A stretch of 22,930 nucleotides of DNA, taken from the IMG/VR virus record IMGVR_UViG_3300045131_001142, positions 1 through 22,930 of that record. One strand, written 5' to 3'. Under the pieces are notes generated by a model, which was not told the origin of the DNA, made no database searches, and saw only the letters and a program-made list of their open reading frames with translations. The number at the start of each line of letters is the position of its first letter. Position 1 is the stretch's first letter. Of this stretch, positions 1 to 7,615 are shown in pieces. The stretch comes from a virus. The position numbers and the translations under genes are program-made.

Positions 1-84
1 ATACAAGAACGGGGATATAAAATTGTATATGATTCCGGACAAGTTAAAGAAAAGGTTTGCGAAATGGGGGTAGGGTTATGTTAG
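1..84 (+). CDS. C-terminal end of an upstream gene, possibly terminase large subunit
   Basis: The window opens inside a reading frame (frame 1) that has no stop until TAG at 82-84. It gives the last 27 residues of a protein, ending in KVCEMGVGLC. The piece is too short to identify. Position is the only clue to function: in most tailed phages the gene just before the portal is the ATPase/nuclease large terminase, which pumps DNA through the portal. Its last 7 bases overlap the start of the next small gene (ATG at 78), which suggests translational coupling. That a real coding end is present is fairly likely; the terminase name is only inference from gene order. Confidence 0.5.
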   Translation: MQERGYKIVYDSGQVKEKVCEMGVGLC

Positions 85-281
85 GATTTACAAAAGTTTA
101 TCGTATGTTGGAGTTGATACTCGACACGCAAAAAGCCAATGAAAAGGAAATAGCCGAGATAAAGGCCATGCTTGGTAAAAAGGTAGTTGCAAGTTCAAAC
201 GCCACTGACAAGTACGAAGCATACCGGACACCGGACGGACTGTTTACCGGCAAGAGGATTTCTACAAAGGACAAGGAATAG
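78..281 (+). CDS. Small hypothetical protein between terminase position and portal
   Basis: This is a 67-residue protein starting MLGFTKVYRMLELILD. The ATG at 78 is preferred over a TTG at 57, because GGGGGTAGGG lies directly upstream and the shorter form starts inside the end of the preceding gene. The first 35 residues are amphipathic and charged (Lys/Glu/Ile pattern) and could form a helix or short coiled coil. The C-terminal half is polar (YRTPDGLFTGKR). It has no cysteine cluster and no membrane segment. Small genes between terminase and portal are common in phages and usually have no assigned function. I do not recognise the family. It sits 12 bases before the portal gene and is probably co-transcribed with it. 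Confidence 0.7.
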   Translation: MLGFTKVYRMLELILDTQKANEKEIAEIKAMLGKKVVASSNATDKYEAYRTPDGLFTGKRISTKDKE

Positions 282-293
282 GGAGGTATAAAC

Positions 294-2267
294 ATGGGAT
301 TATTGGATTTACTGACAGGCAAGGGCGTAAACAATCGCATAGACTTTGAAAAATTCATGACAGACACCGAGATAGAGGAAGCTAAACAGGTGGCTACAAT
401 CTGCAACCGGAATGTATCTGACACTATGGCAAGGCTTAAATTCATAAAGGACATAGACGTTGCATACAACGGCGAACAGGAAATCATAGAGAACAGACCT
501 AACAGCAGGGTTAATCTGATACATCCCAACGTAGAGGGACAAGTGGCGGATATAGCACTACAACAGTTAGGCTTTTTATTTAAAGGGCAAGAGGAGATTG
601 ACGCAAAGTTCGCAGATGATGCGAGGATTCTAACTGAATGGAACATGGAACATCAGAACAATCTTCAAGGAGCGGTTGCCACTTTCGCAAGACGATTAGT
701 CAAGTATGGTAATTCTTTCTTAAAGCAAAGTTTTAATCACATGGCATTTGACGGGTTCGGACTTGCAACCATAGAAACTCCTAATATAGACAGAGTGTTC
801 ATAGACCAAAAAATAACCAACTGCAACGACATTCAAAGCGCTGAATACATATTTGAATACATAGATATGTCAAAGTCGCAGGCAATAGCCATATACGGCA
901 AGGACAAGGCGGAGGCTATATCCTATGGCGGCACCGGGAAGAAAACCGAACTTATATTCACTACGGACGAGTTTCGCACCGACAACGAAACCTACTGGAT
1001 GCTTATACAGTTCTGGAATAACGAGGGTGGAGTTCTAAGGTGTAGGGAATATACGGACAGAGGATTATTGCTTTTTGATTCCATGAAGGGTTCTGATAGA
1101 AAAGAAAACCAAAAGACTAAAGAGGTAGATTTTGAACAAGCCATATATACCAAAGTCTACAACAGGTATCCTTATGTAATGGCGGTATGTTATGAGCGTG
1201 ACGGTGAGTTGTATGGTACCGGTGACGTTAAGTTAATATCCGACATACAGGATATTATAAACACCATGTACGACAATATAAGGGTGTCTACAAGACCTAA
1301 CAGATTGCTTGTAGACAGTAGAAGCAACATAGATCCCGAAGAACTCAACGAGGAATCGTTTGAGCCGATACCATTTGACGGTTCGATGATGGAAAATCAA
1401 GCGCCGGTAAGAGAAGTCATAATGGGAACACCAAGTCCGGAATGGTGGAGAATGATTGACAACCTTGTAAACAATATCCAAAGAATCACAATGTATAACG
1501 ATTTGATGAACGGGCAAGGCAATGCCGGAAGAACCGCAACCGAAAGTGCCATATTGCAGCAACAGGGTTCAAAAACAACTACAATGAAACTTGCAATAGT
1601 CAGCAATGCCATGAAAGAGGCGGCACTATATTGTCTGGGACTTGACCTGCAATACAAAAAAGGCAAGAAGTCAATGCGGATAACGGGAGATAGCAACGAA
1701 ACACAGTTTATCAACTTCGATGCCTTGAACAACATACCCGTAACCGTTCCTATGGAAATTGGCGAAAGAGAGAAATGGCGACAAAGCGGATATTCAGATG
1801 AAACAATACCGGGTACACAGATTCTTGAAGAAAACGGGAAACCGGTCACACGCTCTATCGCACTTGATTTAAAGGTATCCATTGGAAACAAGATGCCAAA
1901 ATCTCCCGCCATGTTCGGACAACTTATAAACCAGTTTGCTTCGCTACAGTTAATGAGCGAGGACGGACAACCAAGACCGGCTATATTCTGGGAGGAATTT
2001 AGGGACGTACTCACAGAAGTCTATGACCTGCCATTGGAAGATGCCGAGAAAATCAAAGAGGATTTGCAGAAATCGGAGGCAAAACGAGAAGCTGAACGCC
2101 AAAAGCAAATGCAGATGGAACAGGCACAGGCGCAAGCAAAAATGGGCGGTGATACTGGGTTGGCAAGTCCTATTCCAAACGGTTCACCTACAAACATGGG
2201 TTCACAAGACGGTAGGCAGGACATAGGAGTAATGCAAGGCAACATGGACTTCCAGGCAACACAATAA
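294..2267 (+). CDS. Portal protein (head-tail connector)
   Basis: This 657-residue protein is the likely portal, the dodecameric ring at one capsid vertex through which terminase packs DNA and from which the tail is built. The strongest sign is the segment around residues 300-320 (GELYGTGDVKLISDIQ, then DIINTMYDNI). Such a segment, followed by a long helix, is typical of P22/T7-like portals, and a later stretch, NGQGNAGRTATESAILQQQG (about residues 404-423), is the usual portal stem helix region. The length fits podovirus portals (about 500-750 residues). The C-terminus is Glu/Lys/Gln-rich (residues about 585-620), as in the barrel or crown of long portals, and then becomes Gly/Asn/Gln-rich. 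The start follows GGGAGG with 7-8 bases of spacing. It lies directly before zinc-ribbon, scaffold and capsid genes, the expected head-gene order. The family call is confident; the exact subfamily is not. Confidence 0.9.
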   Translation: MGLLDLLTGKGVNNRIDFEKFMTDTEIEEAKQVATICNRNVSDTMARLKFIKDIDVAYNGEQEIIENRPNSRVNLIHPNVEGQVADIALQQLGFLFKGQEEIDAKFADDARILTEWNMEHQNNLQGAVATFARRLVKYGNSFLKQSFNHMAFDGFGLATIETPNIDRVFIDQKITNCNDIQSAEYIFEYIDMSKSQAIAIYGKDKAEAISYGGTGKKTELIFTTDEFRTDNETYWMLIQFWNNEGGVLRCREYTDRGLLLFDSMKGSDRKENQKTKEVDFEQAIYTKVYNRYPYVMAVCYERDGELYGTGDVKLISDIQDIINTMYDNIRVSTRPNRLLVDSRSNIDPEELNEESFEPIPFDGSMMENQAPVREVIMGTPSPEWWRMIDNLVNNIQRITMYNDLMNGQGNAGRTATESAILQQQGSKTTTMKLAIVSNAMKEAALYCLGLDLQYKKGKKSMRITGDSNETQFINFDALNNIPVTVPMEIGEREKWRQSGYSDETIPGTQILEENGKPVTRSIALDLKVSIGNKMPKSPAMFGQLINQFASLQLMSEDGQPRPAIFWEEFRDVLTEVYDLPLEDAEKIKEDLQKSEAKREAERQKQMQMEQAQAQAKMGGDTGLASPIPNGSPTNMGSQDGRQDIGVMQGNMDFQATQ

Positions 2268-2306
2268 GTATAACCACTTTACTAATTCAAAAAAGAGGGG
2301 TATAAT

Positions 2307-2726
2307 ATGGAAAACAACAGATTTGACATTGAACAAGAAACAATGAAAGCACAGAACAAGCTGATAAAGGTATTCACTGGGGGAACGGCACACAACAGAC
2401 GACTTTTGACAAACAATGACATTTATAAGATAGCGGGGATAGAAAGACAAGTGCCGATTGTGAAACAACCTATTTGTGAACATTGCGAGCGAGTAGTTAT
2501 ATGGGATTGGGAATATGATATGTTTGGCAGAGAAGTCCCACTGGCAGTTTGCGAATATTGCGGAACGATAACAAAGAACCCTATGACCTATGGCGAGTAC
2601 CTTATGAACGGATATGACATACCTGCTACGGTTACTGGTGCAAAAAGACAACAGAGCGAGGCGGCGAGAGTGCTTATAAACATGATGTTCAATATGAAAG
2701 GAAGAAACGGGGTAATAACAGAATGA
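2307..2726 (+). CDS. Zinc-ribbon-like small phage protein
   Basis: This 139-residue protein has two CxxC knuckles: CEHC (C57, C60) and CEYCG (C82, C85), 21 residues apart. That is the usual spacing of a zinc ribbon that binds one zinc ion. The segment between them is rich in aromatics (VVIWDWEYDMFG). The N-terminal part is polar and includes a T-N-N-D-I-Y-K-I-A-G-I-E segment; the C-terminal 30 residues are basic and could be helical. It starts after AAGAGGGG, and its stop overlaps the next start by 4 bases (ATGA), so the two are probably translationally coupled. Sitting between portal and scaffold, it could be a minor head protein or a nucleic-acid-binding protein made with the head genes. 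No function can be assigned from sequence alone. Confidence 0.8.
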   Translation: MENNRFDIEQETMKAQNKLIKVFTGGTAHNRRLLTNNDIYKIAGIERQVPIVKQPICEHCERVVIWDWEYDMFGREVPLAVCEYCGTITKNPMTYGEYLMNGYDIPATVTGAKRQQSEAARVLINMMFNMKGRNGVITE

Positions 2727-3106
2727 AGATTAAATTTTCAAACAACTATGAACTTAAAAAGAAGTATGACGGGACACTTACACCAATGAAATTCGTGGAT
2801 CAGGAACAGTACGGCATGAAGAAGATTGACAACTGGTACGGCGGCAATATGACAAGACTTGCAAATGTCGATGATACCTCACTCATGCTTGTGCTGAACA
2901 AACAGTTAAAGACCATTGACGTAGGGTATGTCATAGGCAGAGAGAACGAAGTGCCGTTGGAGGATTGTGCAATATTCGGGATAGAGGTTGAATTTGCAGA
3001 TAGTATGTCACTTGTTGAATCAGACAATGACGAGGGACTTGTAATCTCACCCGAACAACTCGACATAAAGAAGAAACCGGTAGCAAGGCGCAAAGTGCGT
3101 AAATAA
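2723..3106 (+). CDS. Hypothetical protein of the head module
   Basis: This 127-residue protein begins MKIKFSNNYELKKKYDGTLT, and its ATG overlaps the stop of the zinc-ribbon gene (ATGA). The middle is mixed beta-like sequence (LMLVLNKQLKTIDVGYVIG), followed by an acidic stretch (about residues 93-108) and a very basic tail, KKKPVARRKVRK. The basic tail suggests contact with nucleic acid or with an acidic partner, such as the very acidic scaffold encoded next. It has no signal peptide or membrane segment. I do not recognise the family. Its place in the portal-to-scaffold interval makes a head-assembly role plausible but unproven. Confidence 0.75.
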   Translation: MKIKFSNNYELKKKYDGTLTPMKFVDQEQYGMKKIDNWYGGNMTRLANVDDTSLMLVLNKQLKTIDVGYVIGRENEVPLEDCAIFGIEVEFADSMSLVESDNDEGLVISPEQLDIKKKPVARRKVRK

Positions 3107-3125
3107 CCACTTATTATATATTTCT

Positions 3126-3178
3126 TACGTTGGTGACGGTAACAACCAAAATATACGTTGATGACGGTAACAATCAAA
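3126..3178 (+). repeat. Imperfect 25-bp tandem direct repeat before the scaffold gene
   Basis: The 25-base unit beginning TACGTTGGTGACGGTAACAA occurs at 3126-3150 and again at 3154-3178 with two differences (G to A at the eighth base, C to T near the end). The period is 28 bases. The second copy runs directly into the AAAGGAG ribosome binding site of the scaffold gene. It could be a duplicated leader, a protein- or RNA-binding site that sets scaffold expression, or a chance slippage product. Confidence 0.75.
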
Positions 3179-3190
3179 GGAGAAAGAAGT

Positions 3191-4075
3191 ATGTTGTTAG
3201 AAGAAGATGAGAAAACCACGCCAATGCCTATTGAGGAAGTAAACGAACTTGACTTGAACAAACTCATGAAAGGAATCGAGCAGGAACAACTTGAAGAAGA
3301 TGACGAAGAAAACGATGATGAAGTAATCATTGAGGGTGACGAAGATGAAAACGATGCCGACAATGACGATGCAGAAGTCGAAGAACCGGAAGAAGAAACA
3401 AGCGACACCGAAGATTCCGAATCAGACGAGATTGACTTGGAAGCTGACACAAAAGGCAAACAAGTGCCAATGGCAAAGTATGTAGAAGAACGCAAGAAAA
3501 GACAAGAGGAACAGGCAAAGATACAGGCGCTTGAACTTCAACTAAAGTCTTTACAACCAAACAAGCAAGACGATGAGGTATCGCAGTACAGGCAGTCAAT
3601 AGTTGATGAATATACCGGAATGGGCTATGAATCGGACTTTACCGAATCCCTTGCAGATAAACTTACAAATCTTTACAAACTGGCATTGGGGAATAAAAAA
3701 GAGGAAAAAGAAGTAGTTGATAAGGATATGTTGGAGATAATCAAACTGAAATCCGAAAGCACCTACTACGACAATGCAGACAGTTTTGCAGACAAGATAA
3801 AAGAATCCATGAAGAAACATGGGGTAACTGCAAAACAGGCGTACAATATGCTTGTAGAACCCACAGTACGCCAAAAGGAACTTGAACAACGTACCCTTGC
3901 AAAGGGGACAGGAAGCCAATCCAAAAAGGAAAGCACAATCCAAAGCAAAGGCGGTTCTTCCTCAACAGTAAATACGCTGAAAAGCCAATCTGACAGGGAC
4001 GCACTAAAAATGCTGCAAGAGAGTTTTCCAAATGACGGATGGGACGAGAAAAAATACTTAGCCACAAGAAGATAA
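3191..4075 (+). CDS. Capsid scaffolding protein
   Basis: This 294-residue protein is strongly acidic and lies directly before the major capsid gene, the classic place for a scaffold, the internal protein that guides procapsid assembly and then leaves. Residues about 1-90 are dominated by Asp/Glu runs. Residues about 90-125 (KYVEERKKRQEEQAKIQALE) form a likely coiled coil. The rest is helical and charged, with a Ser/Gln/Lys-rich stretch near residues 240-265. The C-terminus ends in basic residues (KKYLATRR), as is usual for scaffolds that touch the coat through a basic C-terminal hook. I chose ATG 3191, which has AAAGGAG 8-9 bases upstream; in-frame TTG 3158 and ATG 3161 have no ribosome binding site and lie inside the direct repeat. 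Confidence comes from composition and position, not from a recognised motif. Confidence 0.8.
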   Translation: MLLEEDEKTTPMPIEEVNELDLNKLMKGIEQEQLEEDDEENDDEVIIEGDEDENDADNDDAEVEEPEEETSDTEDSESDEIDLEADTKGKQVPMAKYVEERKKRQEEQAKIQALELQLKSLQPNKQDDEVSQYRQSIVDEYTGMGYESDFTESLADKLTNLYKLALGNKKEEKEVVDKDMLEIIKLKSESTYYDNADSFADKIKESMKKHGVTAKQAYNMLVEPTVRQKELEQRTLAKGTGSQSKKESTIQSKGGSSSTVNTLKSQSDRDALKMLQESFPNDGWDEKKYLATRR

Positions 4076-4095
4076 AATAATAGGAGGACAAAATC

Positions 4096-5037
4096 ATGGC
4101 AGCTAAAACTAATTTAACAACTCTTTCAAAAGCAACAACCGCACTTTGGGATACATACTGGACACCCAACTGGGAACAGTACCCAAAAGAATATTCACAG
4201 TGGAATACAATGTACGGCAAGGATCAAGTCGTAGGGTATTACAACACAATCGGAAACCTTAAAACCGCAGTAGCATTGTCAGATGGTGCTGACTTCCCTT
4301 TCGAAGCAATCACACAGGCATTTGAAACAACCATCACCGCCGCACCTTACGCAAACGGTATGGAAATCACATGGTCCCTTATCAAACAGGCACAGAAACT
4401 TTCAAACATCGTATCCGAAGCAGAAGTTTATGCGAGGGTAGCTTCCCTTGTATCCAAACTTGAAGCAATAGGTATCGCACCCTGGGACAACGCATTTACA
4501 ACCAATCTCGCAAACGGAGTTCCCTTGTGTTCAGCTTCCAATCCATGTAACGATACAACCGGCTCAACCAATCTCACATATTCCTCTTTGGCTACCGGAC
4601 CTGCTTTCGGTACAGGCGGATATGCCAATGTCATAACGGCACTTGAACTCTTTGCGAACATGAAAGACCACCAGGGCAATCCAGTTCCGTCTATCCCGTC
4701 AAGGTTCATGACACATTCACAAAATCAGTTCAAACTCAAAGCATTGTTTGAATCGCAGACAGTACCTCTTGCAACCGCCAACACATCAGAGAAAAACGTC
4801 ATTCCTAATCTGACGCCGGTATTCTCTAACTACCTCACAAGCAAGACTGCATGGTTCATCGAGGACAAGAGAATGGATAGACCTCATGGCATCTGCCAGT
4901 ATCTCAATTCCGTTCCTACACCTGAAACAAAGACCGAGATATTCCAGAAATCAAGGGGCATCGGTATATCAAGTGGTTTCTTCATGGGTGCTGGTGCAGT
5001 ATCCAACGTAGGTATCGTAGGTTCAACCGGATTATAA
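4096..5037 (+). CDS. Major capsid protein
   Basis: This 313-residue protein follows the scaffold by 20 bases, with a strong TAGGAGGAC ribosome binding site. Length, position and composition fit a HK97-fold major capsid protein. It has few lysines in the core, many Ala/Thr/Asn/Gly residues, and an N-terminal helical part (LSKATTALWDTYW) that could be the N-arm. The middle part (residues about 135-175) is a small-residue loop containing two cysteines (PLCSASNPCND). The C-terminal part has IEDKRMDRPHGIC and a glycine-rich end (GFFMGAGAVSNVGIVGSTGL). It has no obvious prohead-protease gene next to it, which agrees with a separate scaffold. A strong terminator follows, as expected for a very highly expressed gene. 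Identification rests mainly on context. Confidence 0.87.
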   Translation: MAAKTNLTTLSKATTALWDTYWTPNWEQYPKEYSQWNTMYGKDQVVGYYNTIGNLKTAVALSDGADFPFEAITQAFETTITAAPYANGMEITWSLIKQAQKLSNIVSEAEVYARVASLVSKLEAIGIAPWDNAFTTNLANGVPLCSASNPCNDTTGSTNLTYSSLATGPAFGTGGYANVITALELFANMKDHQGNPVPSIPSRFMTHSQNQFKLKALFESQTVPLATANTSEKNVIPNLTPVFSNYLTSKTAWFIEDKRMDRPHGICQYLNSVPTPETKTEIFQKSRGIGISSGFFMGAGAVSNVGIVGSTGL

Positions 5038-5039
5038 GT

Positions 5040-5068
5040 TTGATACCTTGACAATTTAATGGTATAAT
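5040..5068 (+). promoter_or_regulatory. Sigma-A type promoter for the fibre module
   Basis: The -35 box TTGATA (5040-5045, 5 of 6 matches to consensus) is separated by exactly 17 bases from a perfect -10 box TATAAT (5063-5068), which also carries the extended -10 motif TGG at 5060-5062. Predicted transcription start is near 5075, three bases before a hairpin. It would drive the genes from 5146 onward. Confidence 0.75.
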
Positions 5069-5077
5069 AAGTCCTAT

Positions 5078-5115
5078 AAGGGCAGATGGGTATAATGCCT
5101 GTCTGCCTTTTCTTT
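5078..5115 (+). terminator. Intrinsic terminator after the capsid gene
   Basis: A 13-bp stem (left arm 5078-5090, right arm 5098-5110, with three G-U pairs) encloses the 7-base loop TATAATG. It is followed by TTTTCTTT (5108-5115). It lies 40 bases after the capsid stop codon and should end the head-gene transcript. A promoter lies immediately upstream, so fibre transcripts would start with this same hairpin. Confidence 0.8.
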
Positions 5116-5145
5116 ACAAAATAACAATGAAACGAGGTATGACAA

Positions 5146-7434
5146 ATGCCAACCTTAAAAACAATCAATGTGACTTTCACTGGTTCAAACGGAAACGAAG
5201 TTCCAGTCTTTGACGATATGGTGATAGGTGAAGAGGGCGAACACAGGAATACAAAGCTATCCCTTACATTGCCTGATGCGTGGGAAGCCTTAAAAGACCT
5301 TGACCCTCTTGTCAAACTATATCTGAATTATCTGAACATCAAAGGCAGAGGTGGCATACTGGCAGGAATCGACATAGTAACCGATGGGGTATACGAATTT
5401 GAGATTCCCAAGGATATGCTATATGCGGCTGAAACCGTCATTTGGTTTTCTCTCAAACAAGTGATTGATTCTGAAGAAACACGAATAGCCAAATCGCAGA
5501 TAATAAGAGCCACTGTCAATGTGGGGTATGATGTAGGCACTGCCACCGCACCGTTTGGGAACGATATAATCCAACAGTTGCTTGCAAGGATAGAAGCAAG
5601 TGAAGATGCCATTGACTTAAGGGAACTGCTTGCCAACAAGGTAGATGCTTTTACAGAAACTCCTGATGATACAAACTATCCTACAGAAAAACTTGTGTAT
5701 GATAATCTTGCCTTGAAACTCAACAAGGATTTTACTGCCTTTACCGCAGAAACAACTGTTGCTGATACTGACATATTACCAATGAATAAAGCAGATAAGA
5801 CACTAAAAAAACTGTCATGGACTTTAATAAAATCCACTCTCAAAACCTACTTTGATTCCTTGTATCCTGCCAAGAACACTGCCATCACTGGTGCTACAAA
5901 GACAAAAATAACCTACGATGCGAAAGGACTTGTTACAAGCGGTGCAGATGCTACTACTGCTGATATTTCTGATAGTACAGACAAGAGATATGTTACAGAT
6001 AATGATTTGCTTGAAATAGCAAAAGTAGAAGATAAACTTGATATCGCTGAAATGCCTATTCGTGTATGGAAATCTACAACACCTTACTTGACTGGTGCTA
6101 TGGTATATAGACGATTTATAGCAGGTGCTTATGAAGTCATGGAATTTTGGTATGCGTTGCAAAACAGTACAAATAAAGACCCAAGCACAGAGTCTACATA
6201 CTGGCAACCATATCTTGCAGGCAGGGCATTGTCTGACGGTGCAGGAAATATCATTACAACAAAATACGTTGCAAAAGAAACTGGCAAATCTCTTATGTCT
6301 GACACTGCAATAACTGACCTTACAGACGGTGGAGATACTATACTTCATACGCATGATAGCAAAGTAAATGTATCCGCTATCGTGAATGACTTAACCACTG
6401 GTGGCACTACCGTTCCTTTATCAGCTGAAATGGGTAAGACATTGCAGACAAGTAAACTCGCAAAAGATTTTACAGGCGAAACCGCCGAAACAATAATAGT
6501 GGATACTGACCAATTTCCGATGAACAAGACAAACGGCACAATTAAAAAAACTGCATGGACTTTAATCAAATCCACTCTTAAAACCGCACACGATTTATTG
6601 TATATCCCGAAATTGTTTAATGACTTAGATTCTTTGACTGCATCCGAATTGTCAGGTTCAGCCATATTGCCTGTTAATAAGTCAGGGTTATTAAACAAAA
6701 TATCATTCAATACATTAAGCAGTTACCTCATGGAATATTCTACTCATGTCAGTTTAGCCACTATAGCACAGACAATCAAGGGTGCAATAAATGAGTTAGT
6801 TACTACTGTTGGAAACAAATTAGCCAAAACCACCAACATAACATCAATCGACGACACAGGTATAGCTGACGGTGAAATCATGGTGGCTAATCTGACAGGC
6901 AAGAAGATTGAAACGAGCAATGTGTTGATTGGGGATTTGGCAACTACCGTTAATTTGGCTAAAAAGACAGGCAAAATATACGAATATGTGGTAGCAACGT
7001 CCATGACATCTCATACAATAACTGGACTTGACGTATTGGCAGACGGTGGATATGAAATCGAGATAAAAATTCCATACAATGCAACCCCATATTCCTTTGG
7101 ATTGAACTATTTTGTAAATGCAGACACCACTACTACAAATTACTATGTCGCAACAAATACAAATAGTGCAAGAATCTCACAACAAGCAGACAAGAATCAG
7201 ATAATTTTTAATCATGACCTGTATATGCGTGCAACATCAACCAATCCAGTTATCATGGGTAGGTCATGGACATGGGTAGACCCTAACACTATGGGTATGG
7301 TTTCTACGGAGAGATGGAGATATTCCCCTGCATCACTACCAACAAACATAACGTCACTGACTATTAATAACAGTTATGCAACAGACATACCCGTTGGAAC
7401 GGTCATAACGCTATACAAAAAAGGAGTGTTGTAA
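5146..7434 (+). CDS. Tail fibre / receptor-binding protein with carbohydrate-binding-like domain
   Basis: This 762-residue protein is probably part of the adsorption apparatus. Residues about 1-125 resemble the N-terminal attachment domain of baseplate upper proteins (BppU type) of Gram-positive phages. Residues about 195-241 and 441-487 are two copies of a shaft block containing the DTD...PMNK and WTLIKSTLKT motifs; a weaker third copy covers about 493-533. Residues about 300-348 (WKSTTPYLTGAMVYR ... ALQNSTNKDP ... YWQPYL) match the pattern of small carbohydrate-binding modules of the chitin-binding CBM5/12 type. Near 395-440 the DLTTGGTTVPLSAEMGK motif is common in phage fibres. The C-terminal 110 residues are beta-like and may form the receptor-binding tip. 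It starts after AACGAGG and has its own promoter. The fibre role is well supported; the ligand is unknown. Confidence 0.83.
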   Translation: MPTLKTINVTFTGSNGNEVPVFDDMVIGEEGEHRNTKLSLTLPDAWEALKDLDPLVKLYLNYLNIKGRGGILAGIDIVTDGVYEFEIPKDMLYAAETVIWFSLKQVIDSEETRIAKSQIIRATVNVGYDVGTATAPFGNDIIQQLLARIEASEDAIDLRELLANKVDAFTETPDDTNYPTEKLVYDNLALKLNKDFTAFTAETTVADTDILPMNKADKTLKKLSWTLIKSTLKTYFDSLYPAKNTAITGATKTKITYDAKGLVTSGADATTADISDSTDKRYVTDNDLLEIAKVEDKLDIAEMPIRVWKSTTPYLTGAMVYRRFIAGAYEVMEFWYALQNSTNKDPSTESTYWQPYLAGRALSDGAGNIITTKYVAKETGKSLMSDTAITDLTDGGDTILHTHDSKVNVSAIVNDLTTGGTTVPLSAEMGKTLQTSKLAKDFTGETAETIIVDTDQFPMNKTNGTIKKTAWTLIKSTLKTAHDLLYIPKLFNDLDSLTASELSGSAILPVNKSGLLNKISFNTLSSYLMEYSTHVSLATIAQTIKGAINELVTTVGNKLAKTTNITSIDDTGIADGEIMVANLTGKKIETSNVLIGDLATTVNLAKKTGKIYEYVVATSMTSHTITGLDVLADGGYEIEIKIPYNATPYSFGLNYFVNADTTTTNYYVATNTNSARISQQADKNQIIFNHDLYMRATSTNPVIMGRSWTWVDPNTMGMVSTERWRYSPASLPTNITSLTINNSYATDIPVGTVITLYKKGVL
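5728..6606 (+). repeat. Duplicated shaft block within the fibre gene
   Basis: The blocks at 5728-5868 and 6466-6606 encode about 47 similar residues each. Their most alike part, 5816-5847 versus 6554-6585, is 32 bases with only two differences, although the flanking codons have drifted. Copies are 738 bases (246 codons) apart. Near-identity at DNA level suggests recent duplication, gene conversion or strong constraint. Confidence 0.7.
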
Positions 7435-7435
7435 T

Positions 7436-7615
7436 ATGAAAACAGTCAAAGAATCTATTGTTGATATTAAAACAGGAATCGAAACCATTATAGAACATCA
7501 GATTGACGAAATCCTAATCCCTCAATCAGAACCAATCCAAGAACCAACGCTTGAAGAAAAATACGAAGAATTGCAATCTTTGGTTGCAGAACTTTTGGAG
7601 GTGCTGAATGGATAA
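7436..7615 (+). CDS. Small acidic protein following the fibre gene
   Basis: This is a 59-residue protein, starting MKTVKESIVDIKTGIE and ending LLEVLNG. It starts one base after the fibre stop, behind AAAGGAG. It is acidic and probably helical (regular Ile/Leu/Glu spacing), with a Pro/Gln/Glu linker in the middle (PQSEPIQEPTLEEK). Small helical proteins after the fibre are frequent in Gram-positive phages, where some act as fibre chaperones or accessory tail parts; none is recognised here. Its last 8 bases overlap the next gene, so the two are probably translated together. Confidence 0.7.
   Translation: MKTVKESIVDIKTGIETIIEHQIDEILIPQSEPIQEPTLEEKYEELQSLVAELLEVLNG

Noticed and set aside
57-77. 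TTG start at 57 for the first small gene
   Set aside because: ATG 78 has a purine-rich ribosome binding site and normal spacing; the TTG has none.
2278-2306. TTTACT-N17-TATAAT before the zinc-ribbon gene
   Set aside because: The predicted RNA start would fall after the ATG at 2307, and the TATAAT is part of the ribosome-binding-site spacer, so it is unlikely to serve this gene.
3158-3190. TTG 3158 or ATG 3161 as scaffold start
   Set aside because: Both lie in the direct repeat without a ribosome binding site; ATG 3191 has AAAGGAG in front.
2800-3495. 231-codon - strand frame, Ser-rich
   Set aside because: It is the complement of the Asp/Glu-rich scaffold codons (GAA/GAT give TTC/ATC and Ser), with no start signal and no neighbours on that strand.
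5048-5068. Perfect TTGACA (5048-5053) before TATAAT (5063-5068)
   Set aside because: The spacer is only 9 bases, too short for a normal promoter. The TTGATA at 5040-5045 with a 17-base spacer is the better -35 box.
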